Source of the DNA: an uncultured Lentisphaerota bacterium
Lineage (GTDB): Bacteria; Verrucomicrobiota; Kiritimatiellia; CAIQIC01
Direction of reading: 5' to 3'
Length of the DNA stretch: 53,194 nt
Assembly: GCA_903896925.1 (NCBI GenBank)
Contig: CAITZM010000086.1
Location: forward strand, 1 to 53,194
The translations under genes and the position numbers were made by a program. The notes below the pieces were generated by a model. The model did no database searches. It was not told the origin of the DNA and saw only the letters and a list, made by a program, of their open reading frames with translations. Of this stretch, positions 41,801 through 47,251 are shown piece by piece (positions within the stretch are counted from its first letter, which is position 1; every line of letters starts with the position of its first letter).

Positions 41801-43494
41801 AACTCAACGCCGGTGGCGGTGAGGGTGGACGCCACGAAGAATACGACTGGGAGGGCAATCTCGTCTGGGCCTTCGACTACAATTACACGAACGCGATGAC
41901 GCACCACGATTTCAAGGTGCTACCCAACGGCAATCTCATCATCCTGGTCATGGAAAAGAAATCCACCGCCGAGGTGCTCGCCGCCGGCTTCGACCCTGCC
42001 AAGTGTGTTTCTTCCATCACGACCAATGGTGGCTTCATGCTCCCCGAGGCGATCATCGAAGTCCAACCCACCCGGCCCTACGGCGGCATCGTCGTCTGGG
42101 AATGGCACGTCTGGGATCACCTCATCCAGGATTTCAGCGCCATCAACAACAACTACGGTGCCGTTGCGGCGCACCCCGAACTCATCAATGCCAATCCCCC
42201 CAGCGGCCAAGCCCAGCAGTTCTGGAATCACGCGAACTCGCTGGACTACCACCCGCAGTTCGATCAGATCATGATCAGCATCCGCAACAGCAGTGAACTC
42301 TGGATCATTGATCACGGCACCAGCACCGCGGAAGCCCGAGGCCACACCGGCGGACGCTACGGCAAAGGCGGCGACCTGCTCTACCGCTGGGGCAATCCGA
42401 TTCAATACAAAGCGGGCACATCCGCCAACCAGATGCTCTGGCAGCAACACGACTGTACATGGGTCCCCACCAACTGCCCCAACGCCGGTCACATTATCGT
42501 CCACGACAACGGCGTCGGCCGCCTGGGCGGGATGAATGGTTACACCTCCATTGATGAAATGGTTCCTCCGGTGGATGCCTATGGCAATTACGCAGCCATG
42601 TCTAGTGGCGCCTATGGTCCGACCAATTATTATTGGAATTACAAGGCAACCCCCACAACCAACTTCTACGGCATGGACATCGGCGGAGTCCAACGCCTGC
42701 CCAACGGCAACTCCCTCATCTGCTACGGTATTCAGGGCACCCTTTTCGAAGTCACCACCAACGGCACGATCGTATGGAAATACGTCAACCCTGTGACGAG
42801 TGTGCCGCTGGCCCAAGGGTCAGCCATCCCTACCGATCCCGTAGCCCTCTTCCAAACCCAATACCTCAATGAAGTTTTCAAGGTCACCCGCTACGGCACC
42901 AACTACCCCGGCCTCTTCGGCAAAGACCTCACGCCGCGCGGCACCATCGAGACCTATACCGGCGCTTCCACCGACACCACCGGACTGGGTCTCCCCGACG
43001 TCTGGGTACGCGCGCACTTCGGCAGCCTCTCCGCCGTCACCGCCAACAGCGATCACGATGGCGATGGCCTGACGGACCGCGCCGAATACCTGCTCGGCCT
43101 GGATCCCACCAAGGCATCCAGCACCGGCGATGGCATCCCCGATGGGTGGAAACTTACCTATGGCCTCGACCCGACCCTCCTTGGCGTCGCCAGCAGCAAG
43201 GCCGCCAACGGTTACTCGTATCTGCAAGCCTACCAGGCGGACCTTAACCCGACCAACGCCGCCTCCCAACTGCGCGTCACCGACATTGACGTATTCAACA
43301 ACAATGTATTCGTCACCTGGATCGGCGGGTCCGGTGCCTGGCAAGCCCTCGAGTGCAGCAGCAACCTCGCCGATACCAATGCCTGGACGGCGGTCTACAC
43401 CAACACCCCCCCCACACAGGCCACCAACACCCTGCTGCACCCGGGGGCGGGCGGTGCCTCGAACCTCTTCTACCGCATCAGGGCGTGGAGATAG
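32848..43494 (+). CDS. Giant secreted fusion: ASST - phosphoesterase x2 - SUMF - ASST
   Basis: 3548 residues, uninterrupted. Signal peptide 1-22; type-A ASST propeller 23-490; Ig-like and beta-sandwich modules; PAP-N/FN3-like plus metallophosphoesterase 1 (about 870-1300: GDSH, GDDF, GNHE, HH, GHDH at 1222); beta modules; phosphoesterase 2 (about 1700-2160: ADPH, GDTF, GNHD, HH, GHDH at 2064); beta modules; SUMF1/FGE fold (2565-2912: 'IPGGSFIMGD', 'GFRLPTEAEWEYA', 'GNVWEWCNDW', 'RCLRGGTW'); type-B ASST (2918-3371); 'SDHDGDGLTDRAE' calcium repeats (3381-3448); terminal beta domain. Both phosphoesterases keep their metal ligands. The first ASST has lost two conserved His (WLRC, GQAAW); the second keeps them. 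The SUMF domain lacks the copper-binding Cys pair of true FGE. Confidence 0.85.
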   Translation: MKIMKPFLGLALLLTGGASTQAYERLQGPTQVIYWDRSKTADGYTLFGAQGTSYLINMEGGVVKSWPVGVNPKLLDNGNLLDAASGTINSFQGLEELDWNGSNVWNYVESRTNYFPHHDFLRIYNPKLGAYTTLYIANKAISYDQCIAAGCNPASAPYTNVTVDAIVEVNAAGTVVWEWCFFDHGCQNFDTGKTNYVSSISNAAGRINFNLPGRPLSNDWLRCTSLDYNTNLDQIVISAEGGEFYVIDHGRTFSNGNPTASIALAASTNGDFIYRFGDPARHGAGTTPSIGQNWTTSTTGQKQLGGVGQAAWIPAGLPGAGRFLVFNNGQDLFETTPQSYIFEVNGYINSSSNDTGTYVSPPSAGYYTLPAPGHDTDHRAKSISRQVVSIFQSMANQAFFSHVGGSAQRLANGNLLVCSAAEGHLFEVTSSGEAVWEYINPVTIDGIKATKSDSWPLYNAVYRATRYTAASPALSGRILTAGNTIAGGNPSYIGAPLISGMTQTPLSPYATNTVAISAAITNNQGVASATLAYMVGASTTSLAMTHGGALYSATIPAYAAGTQVRYFITAADDYGNTATNTVQSYTVQSLVSGAPTISNIAVTGSSGTAAWITARVSDDVGVASVQLTYATGVSVLTTNTVFSETMATTNTNPWTGANCENAWSVAFSGGNPFQQATNWNFGGGNPCGLQFKQGNANLASNTITATPAIAATGSAAYAEFYLWAGSLTTNTGWAFQLDAGTGYVTRLGELTGTNHNFALYHYDLQPGELVSNLHLRFQFAGGASSNRVNLDQLSLKTVTGGNATTNLVMRDDGLHGDGDAGDGVYGVQLPTMSSGATLSYSVIAVDGNGLAATNPVGASANYAAVTLPNVVLGRPTATAITLNLLPDTNVLAYVEYGTQATVYVSQTSPTNLAANQPAEMTLSNLQADARYVYRVNFKQAGETVYHAGPEYIFHTQRAPGSSFTFAIQGDSHPERAGIMFNAQLYSNMLQHAFADQLDFYLCIGDDFSVDQIATNLINQALVTERYTIQRPYLGLVGNSAPLFLVNGNHEQAAAYLLDGTSNNIAVWAQTARNTYYPEPAPDGFYTGNTNSVPFIGQLRNYYAWNWGDALFVTLDPYWEDPVCVDNNYWTGEKRTNLWDVTHGDRQYQWFKKTLEESTAKYKFVFAHHVLGTGRGGIEEAGLYEWGGQNLNGTWGFATNRPTWPLPLHQLMASNHVTMFVQGHDHIFVRQQLDGVTYLTLPNPADNNYAYSNADAFTDYIYKTNNSGYVRFTVSPADVKVDYVRAYLPADEGPGRTNGMVEYSFTLSPLAITNVTATPAAPYSTNVVWVTAALTGTNVAQATLTYMAGGTTNSVSMADDGVHHEGGAGDAVFGAQLPAFAAGTVVNYYVTVQDSLGSTIKYPANAPASTLSYAVLANQGLVITNVTVSPTLPSAGIPIWITARVTDGVSLTSVLLNYNAGGASYQTNSVFMETMGTNSTKPWTGGGCQNAWLVNYSGGNPFEQNSNANYGSGNTNGLSFKGGTANLADSMVTATNGMDARGNSGTLSFYVQASIASNSASWTMQLNAGTGFATRVSETATSNHSYRAYSYSLAPDELVSNLALRFQFSSGSVSNRVFLDQIAVRTITGSSGWTNVVMYDDGLHSDGSAGDGVFGAQIPTQTLGTVVSYYISASDSNGSATNYPASGAGGTLSFTVTNAPDFTYDVLLGRPTDSSIAVSVMSTTNLQVYCQYGTLSGSYSGQTTATNFSANTPGVITLGALAADTQYYYRLQCGVAGGSNYTAGVERTFHTQRARGSTFTFDIEADPHYNDTAGGWYPAVWQQTLANVVADQPDFLIDLGDTFMGEKRYITYADTNGMTQAGIQAASYACRTQFFNISGPSVPLFLVNGNHDPELGWWLTNSVPHDNPPVWGTTDRELYYPCPIPGGFYSGATNTDFYQQAPRDTYYSFEWGNALVVVLDPFWYSNQGTSKSRDPWAWTLGTNQYYWLKSTLEKSTATFKFVFCHHLVGGSFDTGARGGLEYAKYFEWGGYNTNDTWGFATNRPGWPMPIQSLLLANGVQAFFHGHDHLFVKQDYYASGSTNGQPDLVYQEVPQPSHYPYDSISYATGTNVDYNYQSGVFFGSSGHLRVTVSATNASVEYVRSYRPSDEGAGKTNRMVSYAYNLTPFTQLAISNVVATPTPPLPTTAVWVTAALPNTNVAQVVLTYIAGGITNAASMVDDGAHHDGAAGDATFGAQIPACAGGTRVSYYIAAQDNAGRSGSYPSGAPTNWLSYTVLFSNQAPQIVSVTTAPTTPVAGYATWIRALITDDVGIASAVLNYTGVATVTNTVFRETMATNAVKPWAGSGSVKPWTVTFTGNNPFEQNSNANYGSGNTNGLTFKGGTSNLSENMIALASGVDARGTSGALAFYVNTSGLTNNNGWALQLNSGAGYTMRLGETNGSNHAWQLYNYNLQPGDLVSNLLLRFQFSGGSASNRILLDQIALTTLVSSNVTTGVAMYDDGAHGDLQAGDGYFGAQIPAQSAGTPVGFYITTLDLYGATNSSPAGAPGYQYGFVVSNAAPPTPFTPKYVYIPGGSFIMGDHFEYVDLKHYTDEVPLHPVYISPLYMGTTLVTCREYCEFLNDAITQGLVEVRSGIVYPAGGTNVLFYTYDASVNSRIQYAAGTFTVLNGRDLHPATSVRWFGAVAYCNWLSGKNTYDAAYNLDTGDVDFSKNGFRLPTEAEWEYAAHGGPTDEYTMFPWGTNVNANGTFANWQNSGDPFESTNDYPCTTPVGFFNGSLRMKSDYNWPGSQETYQTSDGSNPLGLYDMGGNVWEWCNDWYMNTYYSYCTNNNVVTNPAGPTLAQADLFPSNSAPNAVAFRCLRGGTWWNGNAVDDFDYGHARVSNRDPSYFLGGGPAGDPNSQWSQTGFRVMRPDIVTQTVGLFLNAPDAYPGYTLMSPMQGKTAYLLNNAGQYVHSWTSTYTPGRADCLLENGHYLRMCSVGNLSKLNAGGGEGGRHEEYDWEGNLVWAFDYNYTNAMTHHDFKVLPNGNLIILVMEKKSTAEVLAAGFDPAKCVSSITTNGGFMLPEAIIEVQPTRPYGGIVVWEWHVWDHLIQDFSAINNNYGAVAAHPELINANPPSGQAQQFWNHANSLDYHPQFDQIMISIRNSSELWIIDHGTSTAEARGHTGGRYGKGGDLLYRWGNPIQYKAGTSANQMLWQQHDCTWVPTNCPNAGHIIVHDNGVGRLGGMNGYTSIDEMVPPVDAYGNYAAMSSGAYGPTNYYWNYKATPTTNFYGMDIGGVQRLPNGNSLICYGIQGTLFEVTTNGTIVWKYVNPVTSVPLAQGSAIPTDPVALFQTQYLNEVFKVTRYGTNYPGLFGKDLTPRGTIETYTGASTDTTGLGLPDVWVRAHFGSLSAVTANSDHDGDGLTDRAEYLLGLDPTKASSTGDGIPDGWKLTYGLDPTLLGVASSKAANGYSYLQAYQADLNPTNAASQLRVTDIDVFNNNVFVTWIGGSGAWQALECSSNLADTNAWTAVYTNTPPTQATNTLLHPGAGGASNLFYRIRAWR
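37339..39972 (+). repeat. Pair of near-identical internal DNA repeats in the giant gene
   Basis: 37339-37395 and 39916-39972 (57 bases each, offset 2577) differ at about 7 positions by my count and encode 'NPFEQNSNANYGSGNTNG'. They mark the second and third of three copies of a jelly-roll-like module (starting near 34765, 37252 and 39829). The first copy is much more diverged, so the second duplication, or a gene conversion, is more recent. Confidence 0.6.
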
Positions 43495-43507
43495 AAAGGA
43501 AATCGCC

Positions 43508-44458
43508 ATGAGCAAAACACCACAGAACGAAGTCACGAGTGTTGCGACAGCTGGGAACCTCGTCGCCCGGCAACGGCTCACCCCGGTGGGCCGGCACATA
43601 AACAGGCCATTGGGCGATGGCATCCGGAAACTATGCGCGGCATGGATGGCCGGATTGATCATGGCGGGTTCCGCGGGTGCGCAAACCAGCGTGACCAGCC
43701 CCAATATCATCGGCTTTGTCAAAGTGGACCTGCCGGCGGATCAGATGCAGATCATCGCCACCCCGCTGAACCCGGCGAACAGCGGCACCAACAATCCCGC
43801 GATGACGTTGGATCAGATCCTGAGGACCAATAAGCTGACGGCCAGCTACGACTCTTTCAGCGCCGACAATGTGTACCTGTGGACCGGCGCTGGTTATCAG
43901 TCGGCGTGGCTGACGGACGATGGCTGGGGCGGCGACGGCGGCCCGGTGTGGAAGTGGGTCTATTTCGATCCCGCCAGTGCCGTGCCGGCCCTATGCGCTA
44001 CCAACAGCGCGTTCGACGTCAAGATCGGTGAAGCGCTGTGGTTGTTGCATCGGACAACGACGACGACGATTTACCTGACGGGGGAGATACCGCAAGCTGC
44101 CGTCACGACCACCACCTTGGATGCAGGCCTGACCATGATAGGGAATCCGTATCCGGTGGTCCAAACCTTGGATCAATTGATCGGCACCCATATCACCGGC
44201 ATCACGGCCAGCTATGACTCATTCAGCGCTGACAATGTGTACCTGTGGACCGGCGCCGGTTATCGGTCGGCGTGGCTGACGGACGATGGCTGGGGCGGCG
44301 ATGGCGGCCCGATTTGGAAGTGGGTCTATTTCGATCCCGCCAGCCCCGTGCCGGCCTTATGCGCCACCAACAACCTGTTTACCGTCACACCTGGCCAAGG
44401 ACTTTGGTACAACGCCCGCGGCGGCGCGTTTAGCTGGCCCGTCGCACGGCCGTATTAA
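43508..44458 (+). CDS. Secreted protein with internal duplication, unknown function
   Basis: 316 residues. The hydrophobic export segment sits unusually late ('RKLCAAWMAGLIMAGSAGAQ', about 40-59), after a polar 39-residue leader, so the true start might be further in. The mature part begins 'SPNIIGFVKVDLPADQMQIIATPLN', a pattern I associate with secreted Verrucomicrobiota proteins of unknown role. A 56-residue unit ('ASYDSFSADNVYLWTGAGY' to 'VPALCATN') occurs twice, with almost identical DNA. Two Cys, one in each unit. AAAGGAAA precedes the ATG, 13 bases after the giant gene, so it is probably co-transcribed with it. Confidence 0.68.
   Translation: MSKTPQNEVTSVATAGNLVARQRLTPVGRHINRPLGDGIRKLCAAWMAGLIMAGSAGAQTSVTSPNIIGFVKVDLPADQMQIIATPLNPANSGTNNPAMTLDQILRTNKLTASYDSFSADNVYLWTGAGYQSAWLTDDGWGGDGGPVWKWVYFDPASAVPALCATNSAFDVKIGEALWLLHRTTTTTIYLTGEIPQAAVTTTTLDAGLTMIGNPYPVVQTLDQLIGTHITGITASYDSFSADNVYLWTGAGYRSAWLTDDGWGGDGGPIWKWVYFDPASPVPALCATNNLFTVTPGQGLWYNARGGAFSWPVARPY
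43838..44371 (+). repeat. 168-base direct repeat inside the 43508 gene
   Basis: Copies at 43838-44005 and 44204-44371, offset 366. They start 'ACGGCCAGCTA' and end within codons for 'CATN', and are about 90% or more identical by eye. Most differences are at third codon positions, so the unit is under protein-level constraint after a fairly recent duplication. Confidence 0.75.
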
Positions 44459-44486
44459 GTCCATCGCACAGGGGATAGCAACGACA

Positions 44487-45107
44487 ATGAAAAACTTTTT
44501 TTTGATGGTCGGGTTGTGGGCGTTGGTGTTCCCAGCGCCCGCGAATGAAATCGATTGGGGCACGTCAGCGAGCCGTCGCATTTACGATAACGATGGCTTC
44601 ACCGCCCTCTCTACGAATCTGGTCACCAAAACTTCCAACACGGCCTGTTTTGTCCAATTGGTTTATGCCGGCTTGAACGGCGTGGCCGATACCGCCAACC
44701 GGACCGGCACCGGCACCATGACGGACGATGTGGTGGTCGCGACGACGTACATCGGCAAGAATATGCCGACTTCCCAAGCCAGTTCGGCGGGTCGTTTTAA
44801 TATGAGCGGCATATCCTACGGGTACGACAATACAACCTATACTGACGGCTCTAAGTTTTTCATCCGCGCGTGGGATCTGTCGGCCACTGACTTCATCGCA
44901 GGCACGGTGCCCACGGAAGGGTATTACGGAAACAGCCAGCTTTTTACGGTGAGTAAATATTCCATCAATCAAATCGATCAGTTTGTTCTGACGTCAGACT
45001 TCAGCACCACCCTCCAGGCGATCCCCGAACCCGGTGCGCTCATGGCAGGTCTGGCGGGCCTTGGTCTTCTGATCGGCTACCGACGCTATAAACGGTTTTA
45101 CCGCTAA
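44487..45107 (+). CDS. PEP-CTERM sorting-signal protein
   Basis: 206 residues. Signal peptide ('MKNFFLMVGLWALVFPAPA'), a soluble beta-rich middle, and a C-terminus 'IPEPGALMAGLAGLGLLIGYRRYKR', the PEP motif, membrane helix and basic tail recognised by exosortase. The protein would be cut and sorted to the cell surface or matrix. No exosortase gene is in the window. Last gene before a strong terminator, so it seems to end the unit that starts at 31336. Confidence 0.85.
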   Translation: MKNFFLMVGLWALVFPAPANEIDWGTSASRRIYDNDGFTALSTNLVTKTSNTACFVQLVYAGLNGVADTANRTGTGTMTDDVVVATTYIGKNMPTSQASSAGRFNMSGISYGYDNTTYTDGSKFFIRAWDLSATDFIAGTVPTEGYYGNSQLFTVSKYSINQIDQFVLTSDFSTTLQAIPEPGALMAGLAGLGLLIGYRRYKRFYR

Positions 45108-45144
45108 GCCCCGACCAGTTCATCCAAGGTGCCAGTTGAAAGCC

Positions 45145-45171
45145 GGGAGCGGTGCGCGCCCGCTCCCTTTT
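45145..45171 (+). terminator. Rho-independent terminator after the PEP-CTERM gene
   Basis: GGGAGCG (45145-45151), 9-base loop, CGCTCCC (45161-45167), then TTTT. It separates the 31336-45107 unit from the 45408-51528 unit. Confidence 0.78.
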
Positions 45172-45337
45172 CGCAATGCACCTCCCCCCAAGGTTTCTGT
45201 TAAGAGGCGCTGCGCCGCCTCTTGCTGTCGGGGCTCTTGCCCCTTGTGGCCTGGGCGTCCTACCCGTGAAGCAAGGGCAAGCTGCCCGTGCTCTTTTGGC
45301 GTTTAAGGGTTCGGGAAGGCCTTCCATCATTAATACA

Positions 45338-45398
45338 TTGTAATGAAAGCACGCGTGCGACTTTAATCACCGTGGTGTTTACTAGGTCCGTCGAAAGG
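45338..45398 (+). promoter_or_regulatory. Shared promoter/leader, copy B
   Basis: TTGTAATGAAAGC, ten bases, CTTTAA, eight bases, GTGTTTACT, seven bases, TCGAAAGG. Matches copy A (31266-31327) block for block. The ribosome binding site portion 'GAAAGGAATAGCACC' also matches the leader of the 23187 gene. Drives 45408. Confidence 0.65.
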
Positions 45399-45407
45399 AA
45401 TAGCACC

Positions 45408-47219
45408 ATGAGCACAAAACGAACCTTGGTCTTCTGCGCACTGGCCCTCACCGCGACGGCCGGCCTCTCGTCCGCGGAGGAGCAACCGGCCGGCATGGCC
45501 CTGATTCCCGCGGGCCGGTTCGAAATGGGCGACCATCACGGTTTCGTGGACCCCAAGCACGGCAGCGATGAGCTTCCGCTCCACACGGTCACGCTGGATG
45601 CCTTCCGTATCGGCATCTATGACGTCACCACCCGCGAATATGCCGAGTTTCTCAATGCGGCCCTGGCGCAGCGGCAGGTGGAGGTGCGCCGGGGAGGCGT
45701 CTACCTCGCCGGCGGCAGCGAACTGCTGTGCGACACGCGCGAGTCGTCGTTGGCAAGCCGGATCGGGTGGGATGGGAAGGCTTTTTCGGTCCTCGACAGG
45801 AAAGAGAACCATCCCATGATCTGTATCCGCTGGCCCGGCGCGGCGGTCTACTGCAACTGGTTGAGCGCCCGGACGAAGCTGCCGACCTGCTACGACACGA
45901 AGACGTGGGACTGCGACTTCAACAAGAGCGGCTTCCGGCTGCCGACCGAGGCCGAATGGGAATACGCGGCGCGCGGCGGCCAGCAGAAGCCGTACTTCAA
46001 TTATCCATGGGGCGATGACGCCGATCCGACAAAGGCCAACGTGCCGGAGTCAAAGAATCCCTTCCGCGCCGGCCCCCTGCCCTGGACCACGCCGGTCGGC
46101 TTCTTCAACGGGAAGCTGCAACACAAGGCGGACTTCGACTGGCCGGGTGCACAGGAAAGTTTCCAAACCGCCAACGGCGCTAACGGATTTGGTCTCTATG
46201 ACACCGCGGGCAACGTCTGGCAGTGGTGCGCCGAGTGGTATGAACGCAACTACTACGCCTACGCGCCCGCCGCGAATCCGCCCGGCCCGGCCACCGGCAG
46301 CCCGATGCCTGACGGCAAACCCTATCGCTGCATGCGCGGCGGCAGTTGGTCGAACGGCGAGTTCGGGCACAGCCGCGTCTCGAACCGCGATCCGTCGTAC
46401 TTCCGTGGCCCCGACCCGATCACCCATCTCTCCGATCCCGATGGCCCCTATTTCCACATCGGCTTCCGCGTAGTGCTGCCGGTCCATGCGGAGAGCCGCC
46501 CGGTGCTCACGCCGACCCCGGTGCAGAACATCCGCGGACAGGGCAATCCGCCCGGCGGCGGGCGGAGGCAGCGTCCTGACAGTCGCCCGGAGGGCAGCCA
46601 GCGGCAGGGCGGCGGGAATGCTCAACCATCCACCATGAACCCTCAACCATCTCGTGGTTCGTTTGTCTTGAGCAGTCCGGCGGTGCAGGCCGATGGCGTG
46701 CTGCCGAAGGAGTTCACGGGCGATGGCGACAGCATCTCGCCGCCGCTCGCCTGGACCGGTGCACCGGCCGGCACGAAGAGCTTCGCGCTGATCATGCATC
46801 ACATCGACCCCAAGGGCATGATCAAGTGGTATTGGACTCTTTATAATATCCCGGCCGAGGTCAAAGGCCTGCCGAAGAACGTGAAGGGCATCGGGACGGC
46901 GGGGAACAACAGCGTCAACCGGGATCCGGGTTACGCTCCGCCGCATTCGAAGGGGCCGGGGGCCAAGACCTATATTCTGACGCTCTACGCCCTCTCGGCG
47001 CCCCCGCAACTCACCGCTGCGCCGGAGCAAGTCAGCCGCGAGGTGTTGCTCGCCGCGATCAAGGACAAGACCCTCGCCAGCGCGGAGCTGAGCGTGAACT
47101 ATACGCGGAGCGGCCTCGCCAGCGATGCCGCCGACGAGCGCCGGCCGGGGCCAGAACGTCCGCCGCGCGACGCCAACAAGTCGGGGAACAACCGCCCGCC
47201 CCCACCCCCCAATCAATGA
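45408..47219 (+). CDS. Secreted SUMF1/FGE-fold protein fused to PEBP/YbhB domain
   Basis: 603 residues. Signal peptide ending near 'SSAEE'; SUMF domain about 28-375 ('LIPAGRFEMGDHHGFVDPKHG', 'SGFRLPTEAEWEYAARGG', 'GNVWQWCAEWY', 'RCMRGGSWSNGEFG', 'GFRVVLP'); a Pro/Arg/Gln-rich linker; a YbhB/YbcL-type PEBP domain about 420-565 ('SPPLAWTGAPAGTKSFALIMHHIDP', 'WYWTLYNIP', 'GYAPPHSKGPG'). The tail ends 'NNRPPPPPNQ'. The SUMF part is the close counterpart of that in the giant protein. Like it, it has no Cys in the stretch after 'RGGSW', where FGE carries its copper-binding pair, so it is probably not a sulfatase activator. It overlaps the frame leading into the ASST gene 47252. Confidence 0.83.
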   Translation: MSTKRTLVFCALALTATAGLSSAEEQPAGMALIPAGRFEMGDHHGFVDPKHGSDELPLHTVTLDAFRIGIYDVTTREYAEFLNAALAQRQVEVRRGGVYLAGGSELLCDTRESSLASRIGWDGKAFSVLDRKENHPMICIRWPGAAVYCNWLSARTKLPTCYDTKTWDCDFNKSGFRLPTEAEWEYAARGGQQKPYFNYPWGDDADPTKANVPESKNPFRAGPLPWTTPVGFFNGKLQHKADFDWPGAQESFQTANGANGFGLYDTAGNVWQWCAEWYERNYYAYAPAANPPGPATGSPMPDGKPYRCMRGGSWSNGEFGHSRVSNRDPSYFRGPDPITHLSDPDGPYFHIGFRVVLPVHAESRPVLTPTPVQNIRGQGNPPGGGRRQRPDSRPEGSQRQGGGNAQPSTMNPQPSRGSFVLSSPAVQADGVLPKEFTGDGDSISPPLAWTGAPAGTKSFALIMHHIDPKGMIKWYWTLYNIPAEVKGLPKNVKGIGTAGNNSVNRDPGYAPPHSKGPGAKTYILTLYALSAPPQLTAAPEQVSREVLLAAIKDKTLASAELSVNYTRSGLASDAADERRPGPERPPRDANKSGNNRPPPPPNQ

Positions 47220-47251
47220 ACTGCAGATCAGCGCCAGCCATGGAGAAAGCT

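Larger units (their letters stand above)
45108..45407. other. 300-base intergenic region with terminator, hairpins and shared leader
   Basis: Contains the terminator at 45145-45171, an AAGAGGCG / CGCCTCTT hairpin (45202-45223) and the leader copy B (45338-45398). No gene supported. Confidence 0.6.

Noticed and set aside
43508..45107. Exosortase or other sorting machinery expected beside the PEP-CTERM protein
   Set aside because: No multi-membrane-span gene with exosortase Cys/Arg motifs anywhere in the window; PEP-CTERM targets are commonly unlinked.
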